Shown in pieces: positions 6,068-6,728 of a stretch of 6,728 bases of DNA; the first letter of the stretch is position 1; the number at the start of each line of letters is the position of its first letter. A program made the translations under genes and the position numbers. Source of the DNA: Thermoplasmatota archaeon. Its GTDB lineage: Archaea; Thermoplasmatota; Thermoplasmata; RBG-16-68-12; JAJISG01. Under the pieces are notes generated by a model. The model saw nothing but the letters and a program-made list of their open reading frames with translations, ran no database searches and was not told where the DNA came from. Location: positions 1 through 6,728 of the forward strand of contig JAJISG010000255.1 of the NCBI GenBank assembly GCA_022848835.1. The letters run 5' to 3'.

Positions 6068-6728
6068 CTATCTTTGGCGACGATTTATAGGTTTGGAATC
6101 CTCCCCTGTCTCTCGTCGGAGGTGGTAAAGGGATAGGAGGAAGGCTGCGGCAGAGCCGCCGAGGATGAGGTAGAAAGGCCAGAGGGGCAAGGGTTTCTTC
6201 ACCCCAAAGGCACTGTCTGGTAGTATGCCATCGATGCTCTCCAGATTGAGAAGCTCGCCCAGGTAGGTGTAATTGGCGTCGCCAATGTACCTGTAGGCCT
6301 GCCTCTCCTGAGGCGTCGGCTCCTGGATGGCATAGGCCCACTCCTCCTCCGAGAAGAAGCCCGGTGAGACCATCACGGCGTGCTGGTCCTGAGGGTAGTC
6401 GAACTCGAGGCGGAAGCGGATGAAATAGGAGCCCTGAGTGAAGATTCCCCCTCGGGGCGTATCGACTGTCGTCATGACAGTCAGCTTGACCTCGGTGGTC
6501 TCGCCCGCTTCTACAGTGCCCAGGTTCAGGGCCGCCCTTCCGGACACATTCAGCTCGAATATAGGTGGACTCTCAAGGTCTTCAACTCGCATCATCCCTG
6601 AGGAGCCCCTGAAGGCGTAGATTTCCACAAGAAGTGATGTTCGATCAATCGCCCATGGATAGGGGTTGGTAAGGTCGAAGGCTAGGGACCCCGACTCTCC
6701 CGGGGCTAGTTGAGGAGTGCTGAAGTTC
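6068..6728 (-). CDS. C-terminally anchored surface/membrane protein, C-terminal 219 residues, cut by right window edge
   Basis: The frame is open to the right edge, continuing upstream of the GTG at 6628 with NFSTPQLAPGESGSLAFDLT and NPYPWAIDRTSLL, so 6628 is an internal codon and the true start lies outside. The LAPGESGSLAFDLTNPYP segment resembles the repeated Ig-like folds (CARDB/NEW3 type) of archaeal secreted proteins. GTVEAGETTEVKLTVMTTVD further on repeats the same kind of strand pattern. A hydrophobic stretch at 6119-6193 (LPLWPFYLILGGSAAAFLLS and on) is a single membrane helix, followed by a short basic tail (LRRETG to RRQR). The expected topology is a large outside part, one helix and a cytoplasmic tail. 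No enzyme motif is visible. It is followed after 7 bases by the small membrane protein gene, probably in one transcript. Function is unknown; an S-layer-related, sensing or secretion role is only inference. Confidence 0.8.
   Translation of the reverse strand, partial: NFSTPQLAPGESGSLAFDLTNPYPWAIDRTSLLVEIYAFRGSSGMMRVEDLESPPIFELNVSGRAALNLGTVEAGETTEVKLTVMTTVDTPRGGIFTQGSYFIRFRLEFDYPQDQHAVMVSPGFFSEEEWAYAIQEPTPQERQAYRYIGDANYTYLGELLNLESIDGILPDSAFGVKKPLPLWPFYLILGGSAAAFLLSLYHLRRETGEDSKPINRRQR
6083..6090 (-). promoter_or_regulatory. TATA box before the small membrane protein gene
   Basis: The minus strand reads CTATAAAT, preceded by CCAAAC, inside the last codons of the upstream gene. TATAAAT begins 29 bases before the GTG at 6060, the same spacing as the other probable leaderless genes. 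Because a ribosome site (6065-6069) is also present, the gene could be read both from its own leaderless message and from the upstream transcript. Confidence 0.45.

Noticed and set aside
6068..6628. Membrane protein taken as complete from the GTG at 6628
   Set aside because: The frame stays open to the right edge with Ig-like sequence in it, so the GTG is internal and the gene is partial.
1..6728. CRISPR array, tRNA, rRNA or insertion sequence
   Set aside because: No regularly spaced repeats, cloverleaf-like segments, rRNA signatures or transposase with terminal repeats were seen.

Overview
The window looks archaeal. The single tRNA-synthetase gene is an archaeal-type prolyl-tRNA synthetase with its C-terminal zinc domain. 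The regulator beside it is an Lrp/AsnC protein with a C-terminal TRASH metal-binding domain, a combination known from archaea. Four start codons sit 29-30 bases after a TATA-like box, the spacing expected for leaderless archaeal transcripts. GC content is high in most genes. A euryarchaeal or Thermoplasmata-like host is my best guess, but I cannot place it more finely by eye.

Layout from left to right: (1) bases 1-203, minus strand, hold the first 67 codons of a small helix-turn-helix protein that runs off the left edge. It has its own TATA box and a leader that can fold into two adjacent hairpins. (2) Bases 339-3574, minus strand, hold three histidine-degradation genes transcribed in the order glutamate formiminotransferase, formiminotetrahydrofolate cyclodeaminase (FchA/FTCD C-domain type), urocanate hydratase (hutU). 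(3) Bases 3702-4301, minus strand, hold the Lrp-TRASH regulator, just upstream of the histidine genes and facing the same way. (4) Bases 4457-5860, plus strand, hold proS, divergent from the regulator. (5) Bases 5857-6728, minus strand, hold a two-helix small membrane protein and, upstream of it, the C-terminal part of a membrane-anchored surface protein that enters from the right edge. The window is almost fully coding; the longest gene-free stretch is about 155 bases.

How the genes fit together: HutU turns urocanate into imidazolonepropionate. After HutI (not seen here) makes formiminoglutamate, the formiminotransferase and the cyclodeaminase pass its one-carbon unit to tetrahydrofolate, releasing glutamate and ammonia. 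Histidine ammonia-lyase (HutH) and HutI are not in the window. The Lrp-TRASH protein is placed to control either itself, the histidine genes, or both; that link is inference from position only.

Most of the window is ordinary metabolism. The parts that deserve a second look are the two-hairpin leader of the left-edge regulator, the metal-sensor-type regulator next to a histidine catabolic operon, the repeated promoter spacing, and an unusual proline-pocket segment in ProRS.
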